From assembly GCA_934141145.1 (NCBI GenBank), contig CAKPCA010000016.1:1-30380 (forward strand): a stretch of 30,380 nt of DNA, given 5' to 3'. This stretch comes from an uncultured Bacilli bacterium (GTDB taxonomy: Bacteria; Bacillota_I; Bacilli_A; RF39; UBA660). Numbering within the stretch: position 1 is the stretch's first letter; each line of letters opens with the position of its first letter. The notes under the pieces are model-generated. The model made no database searches. It was given only the letters and a program-made list of their open reading frames with translations, and was not told where the DNA came from. Below, one piece after another: positions 22,690 to 30,380 of the stretch. Position numbers and translations under genes: made by a program.

Positions 22690-23187
22690 ATGAAATTATA
22701 TGAAACAAATACAAAAATAACAATTGATGAGTATAAGAAATATAATAAAACATTATTTAAAAAAGTTAATTTTATAAGAGGATTACTTGCATTAATAGTA
22801 TCTATACTTCTTGTTGTATTTATTATTTTACCTAAAGCAAATTTAAGTACAATAGAAACTATTAGTTTGTTTCTAGCATATTTTGTAGGATTTGTAATAG
22901 CAGTATTATTTTTAAAATTATTTCAAAAAATAAGTGTGAAAAGTACATATAAAAAGATAAATAAAAATGATCCAGATTTATTAGATATGAAATTAATTTT
23001 TTACAAAGATTATATGATTCAAAAAACAAAAAAACATGAATATAAAGTATTTTATAAAGATTTATATGAAATACTTGAAACAAAGGATAACTTTTATCTT
23101 ATGTTAAGCCAAAATCAAGGCGTTATTATAATAAAGGAAAATTGTAATAAAAAATTAATTGAGTTTATAGAAGGCTTAAAAAAGTAA
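22690..23187 (+). CDS. YcxB-like two-TM membrane protein
   Basis: This 165-aa protein has two TM segments (about 30-48 and 57-77) and a cytosolic C-terminal half with LIFYKDYMIQKTKKHEYKVFYKDLYEILETKDNFYLML, the pattern of YcxB-like proteins (PH-like fold: strand, YxDI/Y, xxxYxL, then a final helix). No function is established for the family. It is 14 nt after the GH25 gene with SD GTGAGG, so it is co-transcribed. Confidence 0.7.
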   Translation: MKLYETNTKITIDEYKKYNKTLFKKVNFIRGLLALIVSILLVVFIILPKANLSTIETISLFLAYFVGFVIAVLFLKLFQKISVKSTYKKINKNDPDLLDMKLIFYKDYMIQKTKKHEYKVFYKDLYEILETKDNFYLMLSQNQGVIIIKENCNKKLIEFIEGLKK

Positions 23188-23197
23188 CTAGTATATA

Positions 23198-23473
23198 ATG
23201 AACAATATAGAGATTAATAAATGTGACGCTGATAAATTCATATTTAAAGGATCATTAGCATTAGAATTATATTATGATTATACTAATATCAATAAAGATA
23301 TAATTGATGAATTTTATTTTAAATTAAATGAATATCGAAAGTTAACAGAAAAAAGCAATGAAAATAAAGAATATATTGTCAATGAATTAATAAATGTAAT
23401 TGAAAAACTTGGAATAAAAAATTTCACTATATATGATGATGGTGACATAGAGTACAATTACAATAATATATAG
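23198..23473 (+). CDS. Small acidic protein of unknown function
   Basis: I do not recognise this 91-aa protein. It is acidic and Asn/Glu/Lys-rich, has no TM segment or signal, and contains YYDYTNINKDIIDEFYFKLNEYR and a terminal IYDDGDIEYNYN. The start codon has no SD; instead TATAAT (23194-23199) overlaps the ATG. A TAG lies three codons upstream in frame and no other Met follows, so ATG 23198 is the only standard start. It lies 11 nt after the YcxB-like gene and a terminator follows at 23497. Translation may depend on coupling to the upstream gene. The coding call is moderate. Confidence 0.55.
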   Translation: MNNIEINKCDADKFIFKGSLALELYYDYTNINKDIIDEFYFKLNEYRKLTEKSNENKEYIVNELINVIEKLGIKNFTIYDDGDIEYNYNNI

Positions 23474-23496
23474 AGAATATATAATACGAATAACTT

Positions 23497-23520
23497 AAGG
23501 AATGATTAAATTCCTTTTTT
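23497..23520 (+). terminator. Terminator of the GH25 operon
   Basis: AAGGAAT / ATTCCTT stem with a 6-nt loop and T run. Confidence 0.85.
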
Positions 23521-23572
23521 AATAGAAAAAAATGAAAAATTATAGTACAATTAAAAAGAAGGAGGGTAAAAA

Positions 23573-25666
23573 ATGATTTTAATAATTGCGGAGAAACCAT
23601 CACTTGCTAGAAACATAGTTTCAGGTATTGGAAAAATGAATAGAAAAGATGGATATTTTGAAAATGAAAATTATTTAGTAACATGGGCTTTTGGTCATTT
23701 ATTTACCCTATATGACATAGAAGATTATGATAATTTAGAAGATAGAAAATGGAAAATGGACAATCTTCCTTTTTATCCTAAAGAGTTTAAATTTAATTTA
23801 AAAAAAGATCAAAGAAAACATATTGATGATGGAGTATTAAAACAATTTAACATAATAAAAACACTTGTAAATAGAGAAGATGTTGATACTATAGTAAATG
23901 CAGGAGACTCGGATAGAGAAGGAGAAATAATTGTAAGATTATGTATAAATAGTGCCCTTAATAGTGAAAAAAAACTAGTAAGATTATGGCTTCCAGATCA
24001 AACAGAAGAAACTGTAAAAAAAGCATTAACTGAAATGAAAGATGAAAAAGAATATGATAATCTAGCTAATGAAGGATTTGCTAGAACTTATGTTGACTGG
24101 CTTTATGGAGTTAATTTAACAAGATATGCAACACTTAAAACAGGAACACTTTTAAGAGTAGGAAGAGTAATTGTTCCAATAGTAAAAGCAATATATGATA
24201 GAGATAAACAAATAGAAGAATTTATTCCAGATATATATTATGGAATAGCATCTAATGAAGAAACAAATGGTGAAGTAGTAGAACTTAATTCAAAAGAAAA
24301 ATTTGATAAAGAAAAGTTAGAAGACGCTAAGAAATTATGTGAGTTATATAATAAAGAAAAAGCAGTAGTAACTAAAAAAACAGTAAAAAAAGATACACTT
24401 GCTCCAGGTAAATTATATTCACTTACAAAACTTCAAAATTACTTAGGTAAAAAATATAAAATGCCTATGGATCAATCATTAAAAATAGTACAAAAACTAT
24501 ATGAAGAAGGTTATTTAACTTATCCTAGAACAAATTCAGAGTATTTAGCAACTAATGAAAAAGATAAAATAAAAAGTATATTAGAAGTAGTATCAAAACT
24601 AGGTTATAAAGTAAAATTTAAAGATAAAAAAACTATATTTGATGATAGTAAAATAGAGTCTCATTCAGCACTTACTCCAACTTATAAAATACCTAATAAA
24701 CAAAATATGAGTGAAGATGAAATAAAAGTATATACTGCTGTTATGAGAAGATTTGTCTCTGTATTTGCAGCAGAAGAATGTAAAATAGAAAAAACAGAAA
24801 TAGTAATAAAACTAGGCGATAAAGAAGAATTTACTTTAAAAGGTAATGTAATAATAGAAAAAGGTTGGACTAAATATGATGATTATAATAAAAATGATAA
24901 AGTACTTCCTTCATTAAATATTGGTGATGAAGTAAATATAAATTTTAAACCAAAAGAAAAAAAGAAGTCCGCTCCTAAACACTATACAATTGAGACACTT
25001 AATAATTATTTAAAAAATCCATTTAAAGAAGATAAAAATAAAGTAGATGAAGAAATGGATGAAAATAAAGATGATACAGAAGATTATAAAGCAATATTTG
25101 AAGGATTAGAACTTGGAACAGAAGCAACAAGAACAGGTATTATAAATAACGCAATTAATAGTAAATATATTGCTCTTAAAAAAGATGTTTATACTATACT
25201 TCCTGATGGTAAATATTTAATTGAAGAACTTAAAAAAATGAATATAAGTATGGATAAATATAAAACTAGTGAACTTGGTAAAGGATTAAAACAAGTTTAT
25301 AAAGGTAATATAAGTATTAACGATGTTGTACTTTTAACAGAAAAGGAAATAAGTGAAGTATTTAATAGTAAAAATACTGAAAATGATACAGGTTTTTATA
25401 GAGAAGTAATAGGAAAATGTCCATTATGTGGTAAAGATGTAATAAAAGGAAAATATAACTATGGATGTATTGGTTATAAAGATGGATGTAATTTTAAAAT
25501 AAGTACTATGATATGTAAAAAAATAATTAATAAAAATGTTGCGGGTGAAATACTAAAAAATAAAATATCTCCTGTTATAGAAGGTTTTATTTCTAAAAAT
25601 AATAAAGAGTTTAAGGCAAGACTAAAATTAGAAGATGATGGCAAATTATCATTCGTTTTTGATTAA
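23573..25666 (+). CDS. topB: Type IA DNA topoisomerase III-like enzyme
   Basis: The 697-aa enzyme relaxes or decatenates DNA through a single-strand break. It has an N-terminal TOPRIM domain (LIIAEKPSLARNI; metal triad in NAGDSDREGEI at about 109-119), the active-site Tyr in GYLTYPRTNS (about Y317), SHSALTPT (the HxAxxPT motif), and a C-terminal C4 zinc element (CPLC...CIGYKDGC, about 618-640) ahead of a last domain. Deviations: the usual VGRVQTP strand reads VGRVIVPIV, and DPDREGE reads DSDREGE. TopB paralogs often ride on conjugative elements, but no conjugation genes are nearby. SD GGAGGG is strong. A terminator follows. Confidence 0.88.
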   Translation: MILIIAEKPSLARNIVSGIGKMNRKDGYFENENYLVTWAFGHLFTLYDIEDYDNLEDRKWKMDNLPFYPKEFKFNLKKDQRKHIDDGVLKQFNIIKTLVNREDVDTIVNAGDSDREGEIIVRLCINSALNSEKKLVRLWLPDQTEETVKKALTEMKDEKEYDNLANEGFARTYVDWLYGVNLTRYATLKTGTLLRVGRVIVPIVKAIYDRDKQIEEFIPDIYYGIASNEETNGEVVELNSKEKFDKEKLEDAKKLCELYNKEKAVVTKKTVKKDTLAPGKLYSLTKLQNYLGKKYKMPMDQSLKIVQKLYEEGYLTYPRTNSEYLATNEKDKIKSILEVVSKLGYKVKFKDKKTIFDDSKIESHSALTPTYKIPNKQNMSEDEIKVYTAVMRRFVSVFAAEECKIEKTEIVIKLGDKEEFTLKGNVIIEKGWTKYDDYNKNDKVLPSLNIGDEVNINFKPKEKKKSAPKHYTIETLNNYLKNPFKEDKNKVDEEMDENKDDTEDYKAIFEGLELGTEATRTGIINNAINSKYIALKKDVYTILPDGKYLIEELKKMNISMDKYKTSELGKGLKQVYKGNISINDVVLLTEKEISEVFNSKNTENDTGFYREVIGKCPLCGKDVIKGKYNYGCIGYKDGCNFKISTMICKKIINKNVAGEILKNKISPVIEGFISKNNKEFKARLKLEDDGKLSFVFD

Positions 25667-25701
25667 AATAACTAATTTTTTTAAGATTAGTTATTTTTTT
25701 T
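25665..25701 (+). terminator. Terminator after the topoisomerase gene
   Basis: AAAATAACTAAT / ATTAGTTATTTT, a 12-bp perfect stem with T run. Confidence 0.88.
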
Positions 25702-25752
25702 AGGGGATTTTTATCTAAATAAAGCAAATATATATTTTGAAGGAGGTATTTT

Positions 25753-27726
25753 ATGAAAAAAGAATATATTTTTTTAGGAATATTATTTTTTGTTATTTTA
25801 TTTATTATCATTTTTATAACAATTAATTATAAAAATGATGTAAAAGATGTAACAAAAGTAGTAGATGAAAAAAATAAAAAAGTAATTAAGGAGGAAAAAG
25901 TAGAAAATGAAAAGACGCAAACAGAAGAGAATAATAAAAATTATAAAATAGAACTAATTAAAGAAGAACCAAAAAATGAAGAAAAGATAATCAATGAAAC
26001 TAAAAATGAAGTAAAGGAAGAGAACAAAGAAGAGAGTAAGGAAGAAATAAAAAAACTAAAATATATGGTTACTTTTAAATATAATGGTGGTATTGAAAAT
26101 ATAAAAGGTAAAGAAGTAACATACCTAGAAAATTATGGAGAACTTCCAGAAACATCTAAAATAGGATATACTCTTTTAGGTTGGTATACAAAAGATAATA
26201 AGAAAATAGAAAGTACAGATGTAGTAACAAATAAAAGAAATCAAACATTATATGCACACTATTCTATAAATAGTTATGTTATAAAATATGATTATAATTA
26301 TTTAAAAGATAATTTATACAAAGATTTAGATAATAAAGAATATTGGAATCAAGATTACGAAATATTGTTAGATGAAGAATTATTTTTAAATCAAAATATA
26401 TATAAATTTAACTTAACTAATAATATTCTAAGATATAATGAAAATATAAAGTTAGAAAAAGATAAAATCTATACATATAGTGTTTATTTAAAAACAAATA
26501 TTGAACAGGAAATAGAACTTGGTTTTGAAAATGATTTAACAAAAGTAAAAGTTAATGAAAATTTTAAAAGAATTACTAAGACATTTAAATTAAATGAAGA
26601 TAGTGATGGTGAATTTATATTTAAATTTGATGAAAATATAAAAGATGAAAAGTATTTAGAAATATATGATTTAAGCATTTCAGAAGGAGAAGAAAATATA
26701 GATGAAATAAATAAAAATTATAATGAAAAAATTAAAATGAATGAAGATCCAATAAGAGAAGGATATACATTTAATGGATGGTATAAAGATTCATCATTTA
26801 AAGAAAAGGTAGATAACGATATAGTAATAGAAAATGCTACATATTATGCAAAATGGGATATTAATTTATATACTTTAAAAGTAGATCCAAATAAAGGAAT
26901 ATATGATAATAGTATGGAAGTAAAAGAATATAATTTAGCATATAATACAAAAATGAAATTAGAAGAACCAAGTGCAAGTTATAAAATCACATACGACTTA
27001 AATAATAATGATGTAGTAATAGATAAAAATGAAGATTTTATTTTAAGAAAGTTTAAAAATTGGACAGATGAAGAAGAGAATATAATTGAAAATACATATG
27101 TATTTAATAAAAATATGAGTATAAAAGCAAATTATGAAGATAGCGTAAATACTAATGTTGTACAAATTGTAAAAGAAGGATATACTTGCTTTTGGAATAC
27201 AAAAAAAGATGGCACTGGTATTAAATACGATAAAGATATAATAGTTGATAAAGATATAACTTTGTATGCAATTTGCATTAAAAATATAAAATTTGAAAGA
27301 CCTATTAATAATGGTACTATAACTAGTAATTATGGCACAAGAATTCATCCAGTAACAAATGAAAATAAATTTCATTCAGGTATAGATATGGCAGGTAGTG
27401 ATAAAAATATATATCCAATTCTTCCAGGTGTAGTTGCAAAAACTGGTAATAATTCTTCAATGGGAAATTATGTAATAATCTATCATACATATAATAATCA
27501 GAAATATACTTCCGCATATTATCATTTAGAAAAGAAAAATGTTAGAAAAGGGCAAAATGTTACCCAAGATACTATTATTGGAATAATGGGACAAACAGGT
27601 GTCGCAACTGGAGTACATTTACACTTAACTATGTATAAAGGGTATTTAGATATGGAAGAGACAACTATGATAGATCCTAAAGATGTTATTGATTTTCCAA
27701 ATAATTGGAGTAGTAAAATGTATTAA
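25753..27726 (+). CDS. Anchored M23 endopeptidase with InlB-type repeats
   Basis: This 657-aa surface wall hydrolase has a TM anchor at about 4-25, then a highly charged Lys/Glu coiled region (30-108) that could span the wall. InlB B-repeat/flg_new-like modules follow: KYMVTFKYNGG with GYTLLGWYTKDN (about 110-176), GYTFNGWYKDSS with YYAKW (about 335-373), and a third degenerate copy GYTCFWNTKKDG with LYAICI (about 476-510). A jelly-roll-like strand region sits between the first two (about 185-320). The C-terminal M23 domain (about 515-645) has HSGIDMAG (His 541, Asp 545), YYHL and GVHLHL (His 622, His 624), so the metal site is complete. SD AAGGAGG is strong. Confidence 0.88.
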   Translation: MKKEYIFLGILFFVILFIIIFITINYKNDVKDVTKVVDEKNKKVIKEEKVENEKTQTEENNKNYKIELIKEEPKNEEKIINETKNEVKEENKEESKEEIKKLKYMVTFKYNGGIENIKGKEVTYLENYGELPETSKIGYTLLGWYTKDNKKIESTDVVTNKRNQTLYAHYSINSYVIKYDYNYLKDNLYKDLDNKEYWNQDYEILLDEELFLNQNIYKFNLTNNILRYNENIKLEKDKIYTYSVYLKTNIEQEIELGFENDLTKVKVNENFKRITKTFKLNEDSDGEFIFKFDENIKDEKYLEIYDLSISEGEENIDEINKNYNEKIKMNEDPIREGYTFNGWYKDSSFKEKVDNDIVIENATYYAKWDINLYTLKVDPNKGIYDNSMEVKEYNLAYNTKMKLEEPSASYKITYDLNNNDVVIDKNEDFILRKFKNWTDEEENIIENTYVFNKNMSIKANYEDSVNTNVVQIVKEGYTCFWNTKKDGTGIKYDKDIIVDKDITLYAICIKNIKFERPINNGTITSNYGTRIHPVTNENKFHSGIDMAGSDKNIYPILPGVVAKTGNNSSMGNYVIIYHTYNNQKYTSAYYHLEKKNVRKGQNVTQDTIIGIMGQTGVATGVHLHLTMYKGYLDMEETTMIDPKDVIDFPNNWSSKMY

Positions 27727-27740
27727 TTAATATCTTTTTC

Positions 27741-27769
27741 TTGAGAATTTTATTTAAATTTTGTATAAT
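27741..27769 (+). promoter_or_regulatory. Promoter of the cysteine desulfurase gene
   Basis: TTGAGA and TATAAT with 17-nt spacing; a partial palindrome TTGTAT...GTACAA follows over the -10 region (27761-27781). Confidence 0.7.
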
Positions 27770-27795
27770 TATATTGTACAAAAGTAGGTGATAAA

Positions 27796-28911
27796 ATGAT
27801 ATATTTAGATTATGCAGCTAATTGTCCTGTGGATAAAAGTGTACTAGAGGATTTTAATTTAAATAGTATTTTATATTATGCTAATCCAAATTCTACTCAT
27901 AAATTAGGTCTTGAAGCAAAAGAAAAAATAGATGAAGCAACAAGTTATATTGCAAATGTATTTAATTGCAAAAATGAAAATGTAATTTATACTAGTGGTT
28001 CATCTGAAAGTAATAATCTTGTAATAAAAGGTTTTGCAGCAAAATATTCAAATTCACATATAATAACAACATCTATTGAACATTCTTCAATAATTGCACC
28101 TGTCAATTATTTACTTAACAAGGGAATTGATGTTGATATTTTAGATGTGAATAGTGAAGGTGAAATAGATATAGAAAAACTTGAAAGCTTAATTGACGAT
28201 AGAATTACTTTAGTAAGTATTACTAGTGTTGAAAGCGAAACTGGTATGATTATGGATATAGAAAAACTTTCAAAAGTAGTAAAAAAACATAAAAATTGTT
28301 ATTTTCATACAGATGCTACTCAGAGTATTGGCAAATTAAATACCAATTTTGAAAATGTTGATTTAATAACATTTTCACCACATAAATTTTATGGTATTAA
28401 TGGAATTGGAGTACTTATAAAAAAAGATAATATAAAATTAGAACCACTTATTTTAGGTGGAAAAAGTACTACTATTTATAGAAGTGGTACACCAGCTCTT
28501 CCTTTAATTTTATCAATAAAAAAAGCTTTAGAAATTGCTATTTCAAATATGGAAACTAATAATAAATATTTAAAAAAAATGAATGAAAAGCTAAGAGAAA
28601 AACTAAGTAAATATGAAAAAGTAGTAATAAATAGTAAAAGTAATTGTATTTATAATACATTAAATTTTAGTGTAAAAGGAGTAAGTTCAGAAATATTTTC
28701 TAAGAAGTTAGAAGAAAAAGATATATATATTAGTACAAAATCCGCATGTTCATCTAAAAATAATGTATCAAAAGTAGTGTATGCATTAACTAAAGATGAA
28801 GAATTATCAAGAGGTACTTTAAGAGTAAGTATTTCACATTTAACAACAAATAAAGAAATAGAAGAGTTTTTAAATGCATTTGATGAAATATATAATGAAT
28901 TAATAAAATAA
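27796..28911 (+). CDS. Cysteine desulfurase (NifS/IscS-like, class V aminotransferase fold)
   Basis: The 371-aa PLP enzyme removes sulfur from cysteine as an enzyme persulfide for tRNA thiolation or Fe-S assembly. Seen: YLDYAANCPVD at the amino terminus, THKLG, SIEHSS (His 96), HTDATQSIGK (Asp 173 region), the PLP lysine in FSPHKFYG (Lys 197), RSGTPALP (Arg 229) and the persulfide Cys in TKSACSSKN (Cys 318). The segment GGKSTTIYRSGT replaces the common GGGQExxxRxGT. No scaffold (IscU/SufU) or ThiI gene is in the window. SD is AGGTGA; promoter at 27741, terminator at 28913. Confidence 0.9.
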   Translation: MIYLDYAANCPVDKSVLEDFNLNSILYYANPNSTHKLGLEAKEKIDEATSYIANVFNCKNENVIYTSGSSESNNLVIKGFAAKYSNSHIITTSIEHSSIIAPVNYLLNKGIDVDILDVNSEGEIDIEKLESLIDDRITLVSITSVESETGMIMDIEKLSKVVKKHKNCYFHTDATQSIGKLNTNFENVDLITFSPHKFYGINGIGVLIKKDNIKLEPLILGGKSTTIYRSGTPALPLILSIKKALEIAISNMETNNKYLKKMNEKLREKLSKYEKVVINSKSNCIYNTLNFSVKGVSSEIFSKKLEEKDIYISTKSACSSKNNVSKVVYALTKDEELSRGTLRVSISHLTTNKEIEEFLNAFDEIYNELIK

Positions 28912-28912
28912 T

Positions 28913-28936
28913 AAAGATATATTAATATCTTTTTTT
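28913..28936 (+). terminator. Terminator after cysteine desulfurase
   Basis: AAAGATAT / ATATCTTT stem with ATTA loop and T run. Confidence 0.82.
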
Positions 28937-28960
28937 CATATATTTTAATAGGTGGAATAT

Positions 28961-29560
28961 ATGTATGAAATGATTAAATTAAAATATAATTATAAAGATT
29001 TAGAACCTTATTATGATAGCAATATGTTTAATTATCACTATAATACTCTTTATAAAGGATATACCAATAACTTAAATGAATTGATTGATGACTTTAATGA
29101 TAATAGAATTAAAGATGATTTTACTAATATACAAAAACTATCAAAATCATTATCTTTTAATGCTAATGCTTATATACTTCATAGTTTATTTTTTGAAAAT
29201 TTAACACCTATGCCAAATAAAACTTTATTAAGTAAAGAATTAAAAGCACATATCATAAAAGATTTTAAATCGTATGATGCTTTTATCAATGAACTTAATG
29301 CATCTATTTTAAATATAGAAGGCCCAGGATGGGTAGTTTTTGGATATAATACATATTTAAAAAAATTACTTATAATTCAAATAGAAAAACATCAAGAATT
29401 AACATTAATTGATTTTGTTCCTCTTTTAGTAATTGATGTTTGGGAACATTCATATTATCTTCAATATAAAACTGATAAAAAAGAATATGTTAGAAATTTA
29501 TTTTATATATTAGATTTTGATGTAGTAAATAGAAGATATGATAAAATTTATTTAACCTAA
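28961..29560 (+). CDS. Divergent Fe/Mn-family superoxide dismutase
   Basis: The 199-aa protein aligns along the whole Fe/Mn SOD fold. All four metal ligands are present: His 26 (NYHYN), His 74 (ILHSLFFENL), Asp 159 and His 163 (VIDVWEHSYYLQY). The gateway Tyr is kept (KGY, Y34), but second-sphere residues differ: the HHxxHH helix is HYNTLY, so the equivalent of His 30 is Leu; GGHxNH is NAYILH; and the Trp after it is Phe. Activity or metal preference may be altered. Start: ATG 28961, 6 nt after SD AGGTGG. The GTG at 28952 is part of that SD and is rejected. It lies downstream of the cysteine desulfurase, separated by a terminator. Confidence 0.85.
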   Translation: MYEMIKLKYNYKDLEPYYDSNMFNYHYNTLYKGYTNNLNELIDDFNDNRIKDDFTNIQKLSKSLSFNANAYILHSLFFENLTPMPNKTLLSKELKAHIIKDFKSYDAFINELNASILNIEGPGWVVFGYNTYLKKLLIIQIEKHQELTLIDFVPLLVIDVWEHSYYLQYKTDKKEYVRNLFYILDFDVVNRRYDKIYLT

Positions 29561-29562
29561 TA

Positions 29563-29595
29563 AAGTATTAAGACTAGTAGCTTAATACTTTTTTT
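29563..29595 (+). terminator. Terminator after the superoxide dismutase gene
   Basis: AAGTATTAAG / CTTAATACTT, a perfect 10-bp stem with T run; the tail runs straight into the next extended -10 box. Confidence 0.88.
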
Positions 29596-29603
29596 GTTAT
29601 AAT
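29595..29603 (+). promoter_or_regulatory. Extended -10 promoter element of the ylmH gene
   Basis: TGTTATAAT begins at the last base of the terminator T run. No room for a separate -35 box outside the hairpin. Confidence 0.55.
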
Positions 29604-29618
29604 TTTTATAAAGAAAAG

Positions 29619-30305
29619 GTGATTATTATTTATACAGTAGAGAAAATGGTAGAAAAAGTATTATATTCAAGTAGCACTAATTTTGTTGAGATTAAATATC
29701 TAAACAGATTAAAACATGAATTAAAAGGTGTAAATTATAATATTTATATACCATTTGATAGTGCAACAAAAATAATTTTATATAACAAAATGCCAAATGT
29801 AAAAATATATGAGATTAAATCTAATATAAAATTAAGACATCAAGATATACTTGGGACTCTTTATTCACTTAATATATCTGATGAAATGTTTGGTGATGTT
29901 GTTATTTGGAATGATAGATATTTTATTATAGTTTTAGAATGTGTAGAAAATTATGTACTATCAAATTTATTAAGAATAAAAAATACACCTGTTGAGTTAA
30001 TAGAAAAAGATAATAATTATTTAAAAGATTATAAACAAGAATATGAAGAATGCGTAGCTATAGTACCAAGCTTAAGAGTGGATGTAGTAATTTCTAAAAT
30101 TATTAATACAAGTAGAGGAAATACTTTAGAAAAAATCAAAAATAATGAAATTTATTTAAATTATGAAATGTTAACTAAACCAACATATAGTTTAAAAGAA
30201 AATGATATATTCAGTATAAGAAAATATGGTAAATATAAATTTATAGGAATAGTTAATGAAACTAAAAAAGGAAGTTTAGTTATAAAATATTTAAAATATA
30301 TTTAG
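29619..30305 (+). CDS. ylmH: YlmH-like S4-domain RNA-binding protein
   Basis: The 228-aa protein matches YlmH, which in Bacillus binds the 50S-tRNA complex and supports ribosome-associated quality control. Seen: RHQDILGTLYSLNISDEMFGDVVIWNDRYFIIV (family form RxDxLGxLxxLGixRexiGDI), PVELIE, and a C-terminal S4 domain from PSLRVDVVISKIINTSRGNTLEKIKNNEIYLN to ENDIFSIRKYGKYKF. The first 60 residues are the most divergent. Start: GTG 29619 lies inside the SD AAAGGTGA; ATT 29628 (6 nt after the SD) or ATG 29646 are alternatives, so the first nine codons are uncertain. The neighbouring cell-division genes usual for ylmH are not seen before the window ends. Confidence 0.85.
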   Translation: MIIIYTVEKMVEKVLYSSSTNFVEIKYLNRLKHELKGVNYNIYIPFDSATKIILYNKMPNVKIYEIKSNIKLRHQDILGTLYSLNISDEMFGDVVIWNDRYFIIVLECVENYVLSNLLRIKNTPVELIEKDNNYLKDYKQEYEECVAIVPSLRVDVVISKIINTSRGNTLEKIKNNEIYLNYEMLTKPTYSLKENDIFSIRKYGKYKFIGIVNETKKGSLVIKYLKYI

Positions 30306-30311
30306 GAGACC

Positions 30312-30336
30312 AACTATGAATAGTCAATAGTTTTTT
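30312..30336 (+). terminator. Terminator after ylmH
   Basis: AACTAT / ATAGTT stem with a 9-nt loop and six Ts. Downstream to the window end I see only AT-rich DNA with a TTGCAC at 30374 that may be a -35 box of a gene outside. Confidence 0.65.
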
Positions 30337-30380
30337 GTAAAAAAATCAAAAAAGTAAACAATAAAAAATTATTGCACAAC

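Noticed and set aside
23573..25666. Topoisomerase III as a marker of an integrative conjugative element
   Set aside because: No relaxase, type IV secretion, integrase or att repeats are seen nearby; the flanks are ordinary chromosomal genes.
27761..27781. Palindrome over the cysteine desulfurase promoter as an IscR/Fur-type site
   Set aside because: Only the outer five bases pair well and much of it is explained by TATAAT-rich sequence; too weak to call an operator.
28952..28960. GTG start for superoxide dismutase
   Set aside because: The GTG is part of the SD AGGTGG serving ATG 28961.
30302..30329. Four-codon ORF (MNSQ) after AGGAG downstream of ylmH
   Set aside because: It is embedded in the terminator hairpin and far too short; more likely chance.

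Overview
The window is a very AT-rich stretch of bacterial chromosome, almost entirely plus-strand genes. It uses strong Shine-Dalgarno (SD) sequences, encodes CCA on its tRNAs, and pairs many hairpin-plus-T-run terminators with TTGACA/TATAAT-type promoters. UGA is a stop codon (it ends the ThiF-like gene at 10980), so the code is standard. Cell-wall hydrolases, a CzrA/SmtB-type regulator, YlmH, an RNHCP protein and the codon usage point to a low-GC Bacillota relative, probably an uncultured gut lineage of Bacilli or close to Mollicutes (RF39/Erysipelotrichia-like). That placement is inference.

Layout. 1-2650: a partial tRNA-Lys, a signal-less M23 endopeptidase, a GH25-like gene that looks frameshifted and catalytically dead, tRNA-Ile and tRNA-Glu, a GNAT gene interrupted by an in-frame TAA, and tRNA-Ser. 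2676-5730: a second GNAT gene, then a zinc/cadmium efflux operon (SmtB/CzrA-type repressor overlapping a P-type ATPase) whose promoter sits between two matching palindromes. 5758-9668: an uncharacterised operon of a DUF1835-like protein, a PEP-synthase-like phosphotransferase without a PEP-binding barrel, an APH-fold kinase and a Nudix protein.

9707-12648 is the most interesting part. A promoter with a near-perfect palindrome drives a 21-codon peptide gene with a very strong SD. A hairpin follows, then an E1/ThiF-like adenylating enzyme with an N-terminal clamp-like region and both zinc CxxC pairs, overlapped by 4 nt by an ABC-F ATPase. This is the layout of a microcin C (mccA-mccB) cluster, but the peptide ends in Cys rather than Asn, and the only neighbour clearly tied to it is an ABC-F protein. 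I read it as a candidate undescribed peptide-modification cluster with built-in immunity.

12672-17280: a MarR regulator and a heterodimeric ABC exporter with one degenerate ATP site. 17278-23473: an RNHCP zinc protein (the only minus-strand gene), a monoacylglycerol-lipase-like hydrolase, a membrane-anchored beta-helix surface protein, a PHP phosphoesterase, an anchored GH25 muramidase, a YcxB-like membrane protein and a small unknown protein. 23573-30336: a topoisomerase III-like enzyme, an anchored M23 peptidase with InlB-type repeats, a cysteine desulfurase, a divergent Fe/Mn superoxide dismutase and YlmH. No IS element, CRISPR array or replication origin was seen, and no gene-free stretch exceeds 300 bases.
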